Below are positions 11,648 through 23,187 of a stretch of 64,000 nucleotides of DNA, piece after piece; positions within the stretch are counted from its first letter, which is position 1, and each line of letters starts with the position of its first letter. Origin of the DNA: Valencia hispanica (Eukaryota > Chordata > Actinopteri > Cyprinodontiformes > Valenciidae). A program made the translations under genes and the position numbers. The stretch lies in NCBI GenBank assembly GCA_963556495.2, contig OY747700.1:3026001-3090000 (forward strand), in the 5' to 3' direction. Under the pieces are notes generated by a model. It did no database searches and had not been told where the DNA came from. It saw only the letters and a list, made by a program, of their open reading frames with translations.

Positions 11648-12197
11648 TTAAAGCTACATTGTGTAAGATCTGCTCCCATCTAGCGGTGAAACAACCAACT
11701 GAATATTACATTCTATCCCCACCTCCTGCCCCCCCCCCATTCCGAGCGCATTTTAACTCCTACGGTGGTCGTTTATTGCCAAGGTTAACATGGCTTCCAG
11801 TACTACGACTTCGTCCAGTGTTCCTTCCAGTTATGAGGTTACTTTAGAAAACGACATTGCATTTAGTTATATAGTCAGACGTCTGCCGCGTCGCGAGTAG
11901 ACAATCTCCCTCTGGCATTCGTCACGGTGCAACTGAGTGTAGCCAAAGTGCGAAAGGCGGAGCTAGAATGTCCAGGAATGTCCCTCGTTGCCATTGTATT
12001 TCAAAGATGGAGGCTCAACATGGATTCCGCTATTCGCGCGACTCTCTCGTATGTATTCTGAATAGCAGATTCTACACTTACGAGAATACTTTCATTAGTA
12101 GGTGGAAGTAATTACACATGAATGAGCACATATTTTTTAAAGAACAAAGGGTTTTTTGCTAAGAATTAACTCAAAAAAATACACAATGTAGCTTTAA
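11648..12197. mobile_element. TTAA-flanked MITE, 542 bp
   Basis: Terminal inverted repeats AGCTACATTGTGTA (11652-11665) and its exact complement (12180-12193) are flanked by TTAA at 11648-11651 and 12194-12197. TTAA target duplication is known for piggyBac and Kolobok elements. The termini do not start with CCC as piggyBac usually does, so a Kolobok-like assignment is favoured but unproven. There is no transposase frame, so it is non-autonomous. Confidence 0.75.
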
Positions 12198-12343
12198 CAA
12201 AACTTTCAGACATATCAACAGAGTTTATGGGGGTTACAACCAGAACAAAAACAAGTTTCTTAAATAAAGGTTCAATTACAGTCACATTAAAATCCTGTGG
12301 CAGGTATCCATTTAGTAATGATCAGCGTCTCTGGCATGATAAG

Positions 12344-12598
12344 TTAGGTGGGACACAACAACTCAGCAGCTATTAGCAGCAACATATTCTTCTGTGATAC
12401 ATATAATCTGACTTTGATCAATATTAAATGAACCAAATAAAATAGCACAAATTTACACATTACAAACACCATCTTATATAAATGTAATTGAAGACCGAAA
12501 CCTTTTTTATACATGAAATTACAAATGAAGGGTCTCTCACCAGTGTTATGTTCTTGAACAAATAAAATGCAGATCTTTAATCTGGGCAAACTGTTCAA
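12344..12598 (-). pseudogene. possible C2H2 zinc-finger remnant
   Basis: On the minus strand the frame contains EHNTGERPFICNFMYKKGFG. This resembles the conserved linker of tandem C2H2 fingers (HTGERPF followed by a Cys-Cys finger and GKGF), with an Asn inserted in the linker and the second Cys replaced. Only one linker and part of one finger are present, so this is at best a processed or decayed fragment. Chance similarity cannot be ruled out. Confidence 0.4.
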
Positions 12599-12599
12599 T

Positions 12600-13260
12600 T
12601 ACTGTATAATCTTTCAAATAATCTCCTTTAAATCTATGATAATCTTTCAAAGTCTTTGAACGTTGTTAAAACTGGCTGATCACATCCCAAATGTTTAATC
12701 TCTAATATTTGTTCAAGAGACAGAATGCTACATTTATATTTCATCAATAAATCTATTTCATTCCCTTTTTGTCTTGGTAGCTAGCAAGGATAACCAACAT
12801 TAGATGGCTGCACACATCTATCCATCAGAACATAAACATGACTGTGTTATTACGATGTTTAAATATGAGTTATGCACGACCAACTTTCACATTTGGCTAG
12901 ACGTGGTGCATCACTTCCTTTGGGTTTGGGGCCCCGTGGTTTGATAGCAGGATCTCACCTTGGGGCCGAGGCGTTTGTTCCCCACACCTGTCTACTGATC
13001 GTACGTTGGGCATACGCACTGTGATTTCAGATGTTGATTATTTAATAAACGTTAATGGACCGGCCCCAATCTCCAGATCCTCAAAACGATTTAGCCTACT
13101 GAGCATGACAGTAAACTGGCAAAGACTAAGATATTTATACACATATATTGATAACAGAATCTTCTTGGCAACAGAGTCGGTCGTTAAATAATATGAGTCT
13201 ATAAAGGACAATTTAGCTTACTGAGCTGACTGAAATATTCTAGCAACACGTCATAATAAC
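12600..13260. other. intron sequence, no gene recognised
   Basis: AT-rich sequence without motifs. From about 13261 it passes into the conserved intron leader (TTCTGGTTCTGCTGGTTTGA) that precedes most LRR exons in this array. Confidence 0.5.
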
Positions 13261-13451
13261 ACGTTCTGGTTCTGCTGGTTTGAACTCCTTAAACCAGTCT
13301 GACTGGATCAGATATTAAACACCAGTTCATCATGTTTCTGAGACTTTTACATTCAGTGAAATTAATTTTCTACATTTTCATCATTTGTTCATATTTCAGT
13401 TTTAACCTGCATCCTGTTGGCTTCAGCTCACATGTTTTATTCTTTATTCAG

Positions 13452-13625
13452 ATTGATGAGCTGCAGGTTGTCAGAGATCAGCTGTTCTTCTCTGGCCTCA
13501 GCTCTGAAGTCCAACTCCTCCCATCTGACAGAACTGGACCTGAGCGACAAAGACCTGAAAGATGCTGGAGTGAAGGAGCTCTTGGGTTTTCTACAGACTC
13601 CTGACTGCAAGCTACAGATATTAAA
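13452..13625 (+). CDS. LRR exon 2 (second LRR subtype, 174 bp)
   Basis: Acceptor TTTATTCAG ends at 13451 and donor GTAATT starts at 13626. The exon reads [20 protein letters not shown], then [24 protein letters not shown] and CKLQILK. Its boundaries fall in the same phase as exon 1, so exon skipping or duplication keeps the frame. The following 471 bp intron (type A) is shared with the exons at 35106 and 35759. Confidence 0.88.
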
Positions 13626-14096
13626 GTAATTCATAATCACTGATTGATGCTTCAACACTTTTCTAAAGCTCTGGAATGATTTTACTGACTAAAATGCTCT
13701 AACACACCATGTTACAGGACCAGGTTCTGGTTCTGTATGTTTCAGCTCTTAAAGTTAGTTTTACATTAATTATTCTCCATGAGTTCATGTTTTTATGGCT
13801 GTGGAATACTTAAAATTGTTTTATTTTCTGCAGTAAGTGACATTTATTCAAATTTCCTCCAAAATTTGTTTTTGTTTTTTTCTGTGAAACCTAAAAAATG
13901 TGGCTGCAGGAGGTGAGTTTGTATTGATGGAGCTGCTGGTGGAGCTAACAGAGTTTAAGAACTAAAATCAGCAGGTTTTTATTGAAGCACCAGCATGTTG
14001 TCATTAATATTAATGAGAACTCTTTAACTGGTTCTGTTGGACTGTTTTAACCTCCATCCTGTTGGCTTCAGCTCACATGTTTTATTCTTTATTCAG

Positions 14097-14231
14097 ATTG
14101 AGGAGCTGCAGTTTGTCAAAGACCCATCTGACAGAACTGGACCTGAGCAGCAACAACAACCTGAAAGATGCTGGAGTAATGGAGCTCTGTGGTTTTCTAC
14201 AGACTCCTGACTGCAGAATAAAAACATTGAG
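14097..14231 (+). CDS. LRR exon 3, shortened by in-frame internal deletion (135 bp)
   Basis: The acceptor ends at 14096 and the donor GTATGA follows 14231. The exon reads LRSCSLSK and then jumps to [18 protein letters not shown]. Compared with its 177 bp sisters, 42 bp covering the helix segment ([11 protein letters not shown]) are gone, yet the frame and both splice sites are kept. It is followed by intron type B, also found after the exons at 26015 and 28840. The repeat would lack most of its convex helix, so its folding is doubtful. Confidence 0.8.
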
Positions 14232-14388
14232 GTATGAAACCATGTTTTAGTTTAGTTCTGATATTTCAGCTGTGAAAGTTGTGTTGACACTTAACTGCAG
14301 ACATATGGCTGATATTCTACTGATCCACACTGACGTCTAGTGTCTGTGGGATGGGAACAATAACAGTCATGTTGGGTCATTTTTTTTA

Positions 14389-16900
14389 ACGTGTCATGTT
14401 TGGCAATGTGGAGCTCAGAATTGATGTCTGAGTACCAAGTAGAAGCCCAACAGATTTACTTTCACAAGCGGAGTACTACAGCTTTTGCTATAGTACTCCA
14501 CTTGATATATGTGTGAGAAATCTTTATTATGAATTGCTGTGGGTTTTATTTCCTATGTTATGGACACAGACAGAAAATAAAGGAGAAGAATGTAAGAAGA
14601 TGAAGAAGAGAGGTAGGAAACAAAAAGTCAAGAGAGAGGGTGAGTTGAAAATACAAGAGAGGAAGGGGAACAAAGAAAACATCGAAGTCTGCCTCCATCC
14701 CCACAGGACAGCAGAGAAAGGGAAAAAATAAAATACAAAAAAGGAACATCGACAAAACAAACAGTATGAACTAAGAATTACACAACCACATCACACAAAA
14801 ATTGATATAAAAATACAACAATTCCACTGAAAAGTTCATGGTACCGATTAATCAAGATCTAGTAATGATAACCTCAGCCCAAGGATGTATCTGTAAATAC
14901 TGAAGATCCCACACCTGTGTGTGTGTGAGCATGCTGGTGCATATAAGGTTTCTCCATACTAATGTTCGATAGCTGCTGTGAGGAGCCATTGATCCGTCTC
15001 CTAGGAATCGAAGCAGAGATGATGGAGATCGGAGCCACAGACGTCCAAAGGATCCCCAGAGCCCCAGGTGGACCAGCATGGGGCCGACCACATCTCCCAA
15101 GACAGGAGCAGAGGAGATCCCCAGGGGAACATCCAGCAGCTATGATGCAGGGTCCCGGGGGGCCGCAGTGATGAGCCCACGCGCTCCGCCGGCAACCGGC
15201 TACGCCAGGGCGGGCTCAGCCATGGCGTACCAGCTCCTGAATCCTGATCAGCTCCTGAATCCTGATCCCGCGCAACGCAGAGCGCCGAGACTAGGCATCC
15301 AACAATTTTCAGAGCCTGTAAAACCCGCCAATGAACCGACCACGCACAAAACACACAGGACAGGTGATCAAACGAGCAGAGACGCTGGATCTATATCCCG
15401 CCGAGCCACTGAACAGGTACCACGCAACAATCCCAAAACTGGGACCCCCGAAGAGGTGCTCCAACCAACAAAAGAAAGACATCAACCCAGTACATATCCC
15501 GACCGACACACCGGTCAACCCAAGCCCGGCCAGGCACACACCAGGTCAGAACCGGATTGACCACCAATGCAACAGCGGGCAGGGGCATCGGTCACCCGGA
15601 GGGAGTGATGGAGGGGAAATAGGCCCCCCATTAGATGTAAGGCCTGATGTGTGCCAGGCGAGAGGGCAGCCAAGACCCAACCTGACAAATAGAGAGAGAC
15701 ATACAGACCGTCATACGTTCCCTCCCTCTTACGCACATACACTCTCACTGACACACCAAGACACCCAAGAAAGGACGCTGTACCCTCACTCATACACTCC
15801 GTACACACTCTATACTCCCAGGTCCAGGTACTGATGCCCCAGTAGAGCAACCAGCCCCCGGACCCAGGAGATGGACCCCCTACCTTCTAGGATTGAGACA
15901 AAGAGCAGACCACCAAAGGCCCCACAGTGGCGAAGCAGCCCACCAGCCCAAGTCCCCGACCAGACCACCTGTTCTTCCTCCGGACCCCAACCCCTGATGG
16001 CCATGGGGTGTGAAAAGACCTCTAGCCTCCATCCTCCTACTCGAGTATGGTGTTGATGTTGATAATGTGCATTTTAAACAGAAGGTTGGGATGTGGGGAA
16101 TGCAGCCACACGTCCCCCAACCCCCACCCCGAGCCCTCAGTGTCTATATGCAGTTTAACTGTGGGCACCGGCACTAGAGGTGAAGCAGATTGAACAGGTC
16201 CCCCTCTGGATGCTGCAAAGTGTTCCCACTCCAAAGTCCCTAAATGTGTGTTTCATGAAAATGTGGGAGTGTCTAAATTGTACAGTAAAATTGGGATCCA
16301 GGCCACCGCGGTATAGCGAAGATGGAAACCCCTCCTCGCACACCAGTGACGTGCCCATGCCCCAAGACCGTATATGAGTGGTAAAGTGATGGAGCGGGTG
16401 GACAAAGGTGTTCGGGGATGGGGAGGGAAGGACTGGGAGACAAAATGCAGACCGGGAAGCCAGCTCCCCCACTGACCCCAATAGGCTCCGCTGTTCACCA
16501 GGATCCACCAGGGGAGGGAGGCCTTGGCACGTTCAACCCGGGGCCCACGGCTGCAGCCCCACCAAGCCCCATGGATCCCAAGGCAGTCCCCCCCAGTCCC
16601 GTCCTAGAAGGAGAGCTATACCCACCCCGACGTTCGCTTTACTATCAGAACACAAAAGTCACAAGACACCCAGGTTGAGTTCAGCCTCCCTCCTCCCGCA
16701 CATCCCTCCCCCCGTCCAAGTGCCCTCGTAGGGGGAGAGCACCTGTCGCTAGATAGCAACAGCCTCCCCGCCACTAAAGGAGGCCCCCAGCACCACCTGC
16801 GCATCGAAGGCCCCAGCACCCAAAACCCTGGCGACATACCTACCCAGACCAGAAGCAAACAGATGCCCTGTGTGGCCAACCCACCAGGCCGACATCGACC
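14389..16900 (-). repeat. presumed long 3' region of the Tx1/L1-like element, GC-rich core
   Basis: From about 14950 to 16900 base composition shifts strongly to G+C, and overlapping open frames appear on both strands without any known motif. They are compositional, not genes. A relative lies inverted at 46188-47010: it shares GAACATCCAGCAGC and GATTAATC-GGTACC phrases and also ends in an A-rich tail. That supports reading this as the 3' end of a LINE family. Confidence 0.55.
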
Positions 16901-16914
16901 ACCCCTATTTCCTG

Positions 16915-17075
16915 GTCGATATTTTGGTGCTAAGCCATGTGATGATTTATAAACTATTAGGAGTATTTTGAAGTTTGTTCTCTGAGCTACAGGGAGCCAG
17001 TGTAAGGACGTTAGAACTGGGGTGATGTGCTCTACTTTCCTGGTACTGGTGAGGACACGAGCAGCCGCATTCAGC
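16915..17075 (-). pseudogene. L2-clade LINE scrap
   Basis: The minus strand repeats the C-terminal segment seen at about 10500-10640 in the larger L2 copy (GTAGAGCACATCACCCC, TACACTGGCTCCCTGTAGC, then a TTTATAAATCA stretch). It is a 160 bp remnant that directly abuts the second Maui-like copy. Confidence 0.7.
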
Positions 17076-17076
17076 A

Positions 17077-18686
17077 GCCTTCAGGGAAGGAGACAGGGAA
17101 TTACTGAGGAGTATACAAAAGCAACTTTAGGTCAAGATCAGAGACAGCAAAGAGGCATACAGGAAGAAGCTGGAGAACAAACTACAGAGGAATAATATCA
17201 GAGATGTCTGGTCAGGAATGAAAAAGATCACAGGCTTTAAAGACAGGAAGGATTGGATAGATGGAAGTCTGGACAGAGCCAATGAACTGAACACATTCTT
17301 CAACAGGTTCAGTTCAGGAACTAGCTCAGCATCCTCCTCTCCTGTTCCCAGCCAAACAGACATCCCACTCTCCTCTGACCAAGTACTTTCCTGTTACACC
17401 TCGGATGTTTTATCCTTCACCTCAACCATGGACTCTTCTGATTCCACAAGTTTGACTTCAACCAAGTCAGGAACTGGTGCTACCCCCTTTGCCTCCCACT
17501 CCCACTTGTCTGTCTCCAAAAGTCAGGTGAAGAGGCAGCTGGAAAAACTGAACTGGAACAAGGCTGCAGGTCCAGATGGTGTCAGCCCCAGAGTCCTGAA
17601 GGCCTGTGCTGAGCAGCTCTGTGGGATACTGCAGTACCTCTTCAACCTTAGCCTAACTCAGGCGAAGGTTCCAGTGTTGTGGAAGACATCATGCCTTGTT
17701 CCAGTACCAAAGAGAACTCACCCATCAGTCATCAATGACTATAGACCTGTTGCCCTGACATCTCACATCATGAAGGTCCTGGAAAGACTCCTGTTGGCCC
17801 ACCTGAATAAGCAAACAAGAACATATCAGGACCCGCTGCAGTTTGCTTATCGCTGTGGAGTTGGGGTTGAAGATGCCATCATCCACCTGCTTCAACCAAC
17901 CCACTGTCATCTGGACAAAGCAGGCAGCACTCTGATGATCATGTTCTTTGATTTCTCCAGTGCATTTAGCACAATTCAGCCTGATTTGCTTTGTCAGAAA
18001 CTCCTGAAGACACAGTTGCAGCCCTCAACAATCGCCTGGATCAACGACTACCTGACAAACAGACCACAGTTTGTGAAACTGAAGAATTGTGTGTCAAAAC
18101 AGGTGTTCAGCAGCACAGGAGCACCACCATTTCTTTTCACCTGTCATCTGCAGAAGTACTCAGATGACTCTGCAATTGTTGGGTGTATCAGAGATCAACA
18201 AGAAGCTGAATACAGAGAGCTGGTGGACCGCTTTGTGACATGGTCTGAAAACAATCTTCTTACTTTTAATGTGAATAAAACAAAGGAGATGATTGTAGAT
18301 TTCAGAAGAAACAGGGATACGTCAAACACTGTTTCCATCATGGGAGAAGAAGTGGAGGTGGTTGAGGAGTATCAATAGCTCGGAGTTCACCTTGACAACA
18401 GACTGGACAGGAGGTGCAACAGTGAAACCGTCTATAAGGGGCAGAGCAGACTGTACTTCTTGAGGAAGCTTAAATCCTTCAAGGTTTGCAGCAAGATGCT
18501 GCAAATCTTCTACAAGTCTGTTGTTGAGAGTGTAATCTCTTCAGCCATCATGTGTTGGGGAAGCAACATCAGAGCCAGGGACTTAAAAACGCTCAACAAC
18601 CTGATAAAGAAGGCTGATTCTGTTCTTGGCACTACTGTGGAACCACTGGAGATGATAATGAAAATAAGGATTCTTCATTGTAGTTG
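17077..18686 (+). pseudogene. second Maui-like LINE copy, 5'-truncated and inactivated
   Basis: Closely similar to 5822-7484 of the intact element: it starts inside the linker and stops before the 3' UTR. Defects visible by comparison are a nonsense codon at about 17127, loss of the PQGTVLSP block and of a second short block shortly after it (18121-18145), so that GAP runs into PFLFTCHL, and a TAG at 18376 replacing the Tyr of YLGVHLD. The YSDD box is retained. Loss of both ends suggests truncation at insertion followed by rearrangement. Confidence 0.85.
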
Positions 18687-18689
18687 CTG

Positions 18690-19158
18690 GATGTTCCCCT
18701 GGAGCTTCCCTCTGTTCCTCTCTCTAAAATCTATTAATCTACGTGAATTTGTGGATGAATGTCTCCCTTTTATAAAACCAGTTTGTTCAAAATGTATTAT
18801 AAGAAGGGTTACTTTCTCTAACCTTTTTGTGACAGCTTTGCAGATTATTTTAAGATCAACATTAATGAGGGATATGGGACAATAGCTGGTAGGGAACACC
18901 AGCTTTACCTGATTTTAGTAGAAGACTAATATTGGCAGAATTCATATTTGGTGGAAGTCGGCCATCTTCCTTGGTTTCCTGCAACATTCTGTGAAATGTT
19001 GGTGCCAGAATATTCCAGAACTCCTTATAGAACTCTGCTGGAAATCCATCTGGGCCTGGAGCCTTTTTATTGGGCATGTTTTGGAGGGCCTTCTGGAGTT
19101 CAGCCGCTGTTAGTGGTGAATCCAGGGCCATTGCTTGACTATCCCAAGTGAGACCCAT
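18690..19158 (-). pseudogene. Tx1/L1-like ORF2 reverse transcriptase fragment
   Basis: The minus-strand frames give NKKAPGPDGFPAEFYKEFW, then a shifted CPISLINVDLKIICKAVTKR and HFEQTGFIKGRHSSTN. These are the fingers and palm entry of L1/Tx1-clade RT. The catalytic YxDD region is not present. The frame changes near 18895. The fragment ends in sequence resembling the GC-rich 3' region (CCAGGGGAACATCCAGC) in inverted relation, which implies an internal rearrangement. Confidence 0.75.
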
Positions 19159-19744
19159 GTTGGAAAGTGCATGTCACCATAAAAACAGATAAACACAAGT
19201 GGAGTCATACTTAGTGCTTGTGGTTGCCTGATTGAAAATCCAGAAGCAGAGATATAAGAAAGAAAAAAATAGAAGAAATTTAGGAAGGTGTTAAGGGTGA
19301 GGGTGAGAGAGAAATATATAATTATGTTATGAAAAATTTCTGTGTGTGAGTGATAGAAGAAGAAAAAAGAGTGACAAAGAAATTTGGTGATAGACATTTG
19401 AAGAGAAGAAAAAAAGAGCCAATATTCCAGTGTGCAGCCCAGGCCCCGCCCACATTGAGTAATGTAAACAACTTTGCAGAGCTGTGCTTTCATTAGATTA
19501 TACTTGACTGATAAAACAACTCTTATCTAGCCAGTGTTACATGACTAATAAAGCCAAGGAGTAAGCTGTGGGTCCCTGAACAGCTGCCAATTAACATACA
19601 GTTTATCTACAGTTACTGTAGCTCTGGTGCCTTCACTGATATATTTCTTTTTGATTGGGAACAAAACGCACCTTCTATACAGGATCGTTAACGCTGTAAT
19701 TGGTTCCCCGCAGCTCTCTGCCCTGGCCTCTGTCTCTTTTTGCT

Positions 19745-20334
19745 TGTAGTGCTCGAATTTAGCAGCAATTGGTCATGGCCTGCTGTTGATGGGCCTCTTA
19801 CCTCCGAGCCGGTGGACGCGGTGAAAAGTGATGTTTTTTTACTGTGTTGCATGGAAGCTTCCGCTGACGTTGGAGAAATTCTTGGACAGTGGATTCATTG
19901 TCTTCCTCTCACTGCTCTGGGATCCCGGAAAAAACAAGATTATCCCGCAATCCCCTGGCCTGTATATCCAAGATAGTTTCTTCCATCCTCTTACTTTCTC
20001 CGGACAGCTGCGTCATCCCCTCGGTGAGTTTCTTTACACTCTCCCTAAGCGTTTGGTTTTCTGCAGCGAGCGATGCTACCTGTTGGCTGAACTCCAGGGA
20101 TTCCCTTACAGCTTGAAATTCTTTATGGAGAACCTCAACCAGGTCCAGACGGGTGTTTAGGCTGGTTAGCTTCTTATCTATTGAGTCCAGGACATCGGTG
20201 TAGCTTTTCTCTAGAGAGATGGTGGAGGTGCTGCCCTCAGAACGAGTGTGTTTCTGTGATGGTGTACTTGTCAGCATGGTAGAGGTGGATTTTTGTGGCT
20301 TGCCCATAACAATGTTGTCAAAGCACTCGTCCAA
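19745..20334 (-). pseudogene. Tx1/L1-like ORF1 (coiled coil plus start of RRM)
   Basis: The 141 codons from 20334 show a Ser/Thr-rich start (GKPQKSTSTML), a heptad-like stretch rich in Leu, Glu and Lys (DKKLTSLNTRLDLVEVLHKE, LAAENQTLRESVKKLTEGM), and then the L1 ORF1 RRM entry ARGLRDNLVFSGIPE. The frame then ends, so the RNA-binding part is truncated. ORF1 proteins trimerise and bind LINE RNA; this one is incomplete. Confidence 0.7.
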
Positions 20335-20570
20335 TTAGCTTTCTAGACTGTCCAAGGTTTCCTCGTCCAGTTTGTTTTATGCAGAAATACAATATAATGG
20401 TTATTATTATTAAACGTTTGCTATATTTGGCTTGAATGTATTGGCTTGTTTTTACCTAAGTTTGTTTGTTTTACCAGTTTATCGTCATATTACTGAGGCA
20501 CAGCTCTCGCAAGATCTCAGCAGCAGCTCATCCTCTCGTCTAACCACAACCCCTCTCCCCACCCCAATAT

Positions 20571-20596
20571 CCCAACATTGTCCCCACAATGTTGGG
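20571..20596. repeat. 11 bp hairpin at the insertion boundary
   Basis: CCCAACATTGT (20571-20581) and its complement ACAATGTTGGG (20586-20596) surround the loop CCCC. The right arm contains the right-hand target duplicate of the L1-like insertion. Confidence 0.75.
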
Positions 20597-21229
20597 ACAT
20601 TTCTAGAAGCACCATTAGTTCCTCCTCCCACTATCACATTCAACCAATCCCAGCGTTCATTTCACAGACATAAACTAGCCGCAGAGAGGAGCTCAAAGGT
20701 CAGATTGGAAACTAAAGTCTGATATCAGGCTCATTAAATGTTTGACTCTCCCCTAAAGGGTCAGATATTAAATCTCAGAAAGTGTCTCTATGTCCAAGAC
20801 AGACTGTGAGGCTTAATTCACTACATAAATATCAACCTTCATCCACATCTCCTCTCTTCTGATGATAAATGATCAATAAACCATCATTGATAAAACCACA
20901 CACTTAGTTAATTCTGTAAAGATGAACAGATTTAGAAACATCAGGAATCACTTTGACATTGAAAATGAATCTGGACTGATTCCTGAAATATTAGGGCTTA
21001 GTCTGACCCAGAAACAGTTACATATTCATACAGCAAGCACTATTTAAATTAGTTTATCTTTAAATAAAACAACATATAATAATACTAGAAAATTTCAGGA
21101 AATTTAAACAGGGCCTGCCACGTGGTGCATAATCAATCAGACCCCAATCACAGGCTCTGTTGCCGAGTTAGGTTAAGCTAGATATCTATTGAGATTCCAA
21201 GCTTAAATAGCTAAAAAGAAGCTAAAAAA

Positions 21230-21720
21230 TCTAACAAATTATATGTAATGCTAACAAGCATTCTAATCCTAGCCAGCATGATCTCACTGGTATTCAAGCA
21301 ATCAGTATGATGAATTAGATAAAATGCTAACATGAGCTAGAATGCTAATGCTAACTAGCCTGCTAATGCTAGCTAGCATTTTATAATTAGCCTAGAAGTA
21401 ATGAGTAGAGAAAGTTAAGCAAAATTCAAGTGTTAAAATGCTAACATGAACTAGCATGCTAATGCTAACAAGCATACTAATGCTAGCTAGCATGTAATCA
21501 TTAGCCGCGAAGTAATCAGTAGGCTATGAAAAGTTAATAAAAAATTTCAAATTTGCAAAAATTGTTAGCTAACATGTTATCATTAGCATTTGAGGAATCA
21601 GTACGAAAAGTTAGTCAAAAACCAAAATTGAAGTAAAACGCTACAATGAGCTAGTATACTAATGCTAACTAGCTTGATAATGCTAGTTGCATAATATTAA
21701 GTAAGGGGTGTGAATACTTT
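21230..21720. repeat. GCTAGC/GCTAAC-rich repetitive tract
   Basis: Many overlapping ATGCTAATGCTAACTAGC-like phrases occur on both strands, forming short palindromes (GCTAGC) at irregular spacing. A weak similar phrase occurs at 33820-33860. No coding content. Confidence 0.6.
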
Positions 21721-22119
21721 TCTATGTGGTAGAATACTCTCCTAAGTAAGATAAAAGAGGTCTGTTTTAAAAGCACAGGCAGCAACGTGCTTAGAATTTA
21801 ATAGACAATGTCATTGCTGAAGCATTATGAGCAATGGAGTTGTGGCAAGAAAAAAGAATTTGCCTATTAAGTAAACTATTTCATAGACAGACAGACGGAG
21901 AGTCAGGGAGACAGAGTCCTTTATAAGCGTTCCTATCACAGCTCGACAATCGCTGACAGATAGACAGAGACAGGCAGAAAAGTTCTTGGAGATCCACCTG
22001 CCACTGACTGGCCAACAGACAGAGACATAGACAGAGAGACCAGGAGACCGGCAGAAAGACATACAGAGACAGGGATACAGTGTCCTTTAGTCGGTGACAG
22101 AGAGAGACAGACAAAACTT

Positions 22120-22700
22120 GTATGTAACGTTCACTGCAATCGTCGTGTAAAAAAAAAGAAGCCGCCATGATCTTCTATTGAAAATCTGAAGGCTTTTATT
22201 TTGAAGAGATGGTTTGAGTTTTATTTTGAAAGTCCAGCATGGATGTCAGGTAAGGCTGGTTGAACCTTGTTAGTTGTATGTTGCTATTCTGCCTCTGGGA
22301 ATCTGTTCTATCAGGACTTACATCCATGTGTATTAGTGTTAAGATGACCTTTCGTGACCTTAAATGGGCTCTTCTCCAAAGAGACGGCAGGTACAACTTC
22401 TGCTGAGAGAGACTGACCGAGTACTTTAGGAGCGCTCTATGTAACATTCACTTCAACAATAGTTTAAAATAGGGTGCTATGATCTTCTATTGAAAATCTG
22501 AAGGCTTATATTTTTAAAGGATTGGGTCTTCTTTTGAAAGTCCAGCGTGGATGTCAGTTAAGGCTGATTATCATATGTATAAGGAAATTCTCCGAATGGT
22601 AATCCAATAATCTATCAGGCCTTTAATTCATGTCCAAATAGAGTTATGATGACCTTAAGTGACCTTTTATTTTCCTCAGAAGCGCAGCTGTGCTGTTGCT
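22120..22700. repeat. tandem duplication of about 317 bp unit
   Basis: TATGTAAC-TTCACT at about 22120 and at about 22438 begins two units. Both contain CATGATCTTCTATTGAAAAT or TATGATCTTCTATTGAAAAT, then GAAAGTCCAGC-TGGATGTCAG and a later ATGACCTT phrase. By eye the copies are diverged by roughly a tenth or more, so the duplication is not recent. Confidence 0.65.
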
Positions 22701-23187
22701 AAGTAACAGCAAGGCTGCCAGCTGTGTGTGTTACATGAGTCACCTGATCTATCCCTTTGATGAAGCCATATTCTGACTCGAAAAAGGGGTCCAAACAAAT
22801 TGTTGCTGTTTGAAAACTGTACATGGTATCGGAAGAATTCTTGAAGAGTCAGTGAAGTTATGTTTCGTTGACGCCGTGTTTACAGAATTTTTATTTTAGA
22901 GGAAAAAAAATGATCGGATAGGGAACGCACCGGCTTCGTGTGGACACGGCATAATCTTCTAAAATCTGGTCGGAATTCTTCGTTATTTGAGTGCTCTGGA
23001 GGGCCTAGAAAGAAAACGGTGAGACATAGAGACATTTTATAAAGATCGTGTGAATGTCAAAATCCGTGCCTTTCAGATGCCCGAAAATCATTTCAGTAGA
23101 GCAAAATATCTGACTGCGACAGCGAGTTAAGAAATCACCTGGTTTGTAGCTCTGAGACAATCTAACACCCTAACTTAACGACTGTTA

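Larger units (their letters stand above)
14377..20588 (-). mobile_element. Tx1/L1-like LINE insertion (minus strand), about 6.2 kb, with nested elements
   Basis: An 8 bp repeat, ATGTTGGG, stands at 14369-14376 and 20589-20596. Uninterrupted type B introns elsewhere (near 26330 and 29152) read straight through this point. A run of T just inside the left edge (about 14381-14388) is the poly(A) tail of a minus-strand LINE. ORF1 lies at 20334-19745 and an ORF2 RT part at 19158-18690. A second Maui-like LINE (17077-18686) and an L2 scrap (16915-17075) are embedded. The region toward the tail is unusually GC-rich. Frame breaks make it non-functional. Confidence 0.7.

Noticed and set aside
15001..16879. 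Many 60-167 codon frames on both strands in the GC-rich stretch
   Set aside because: They overlap, lack motifs, and follow from low AT content giving few stops; read as LINE 3' region.
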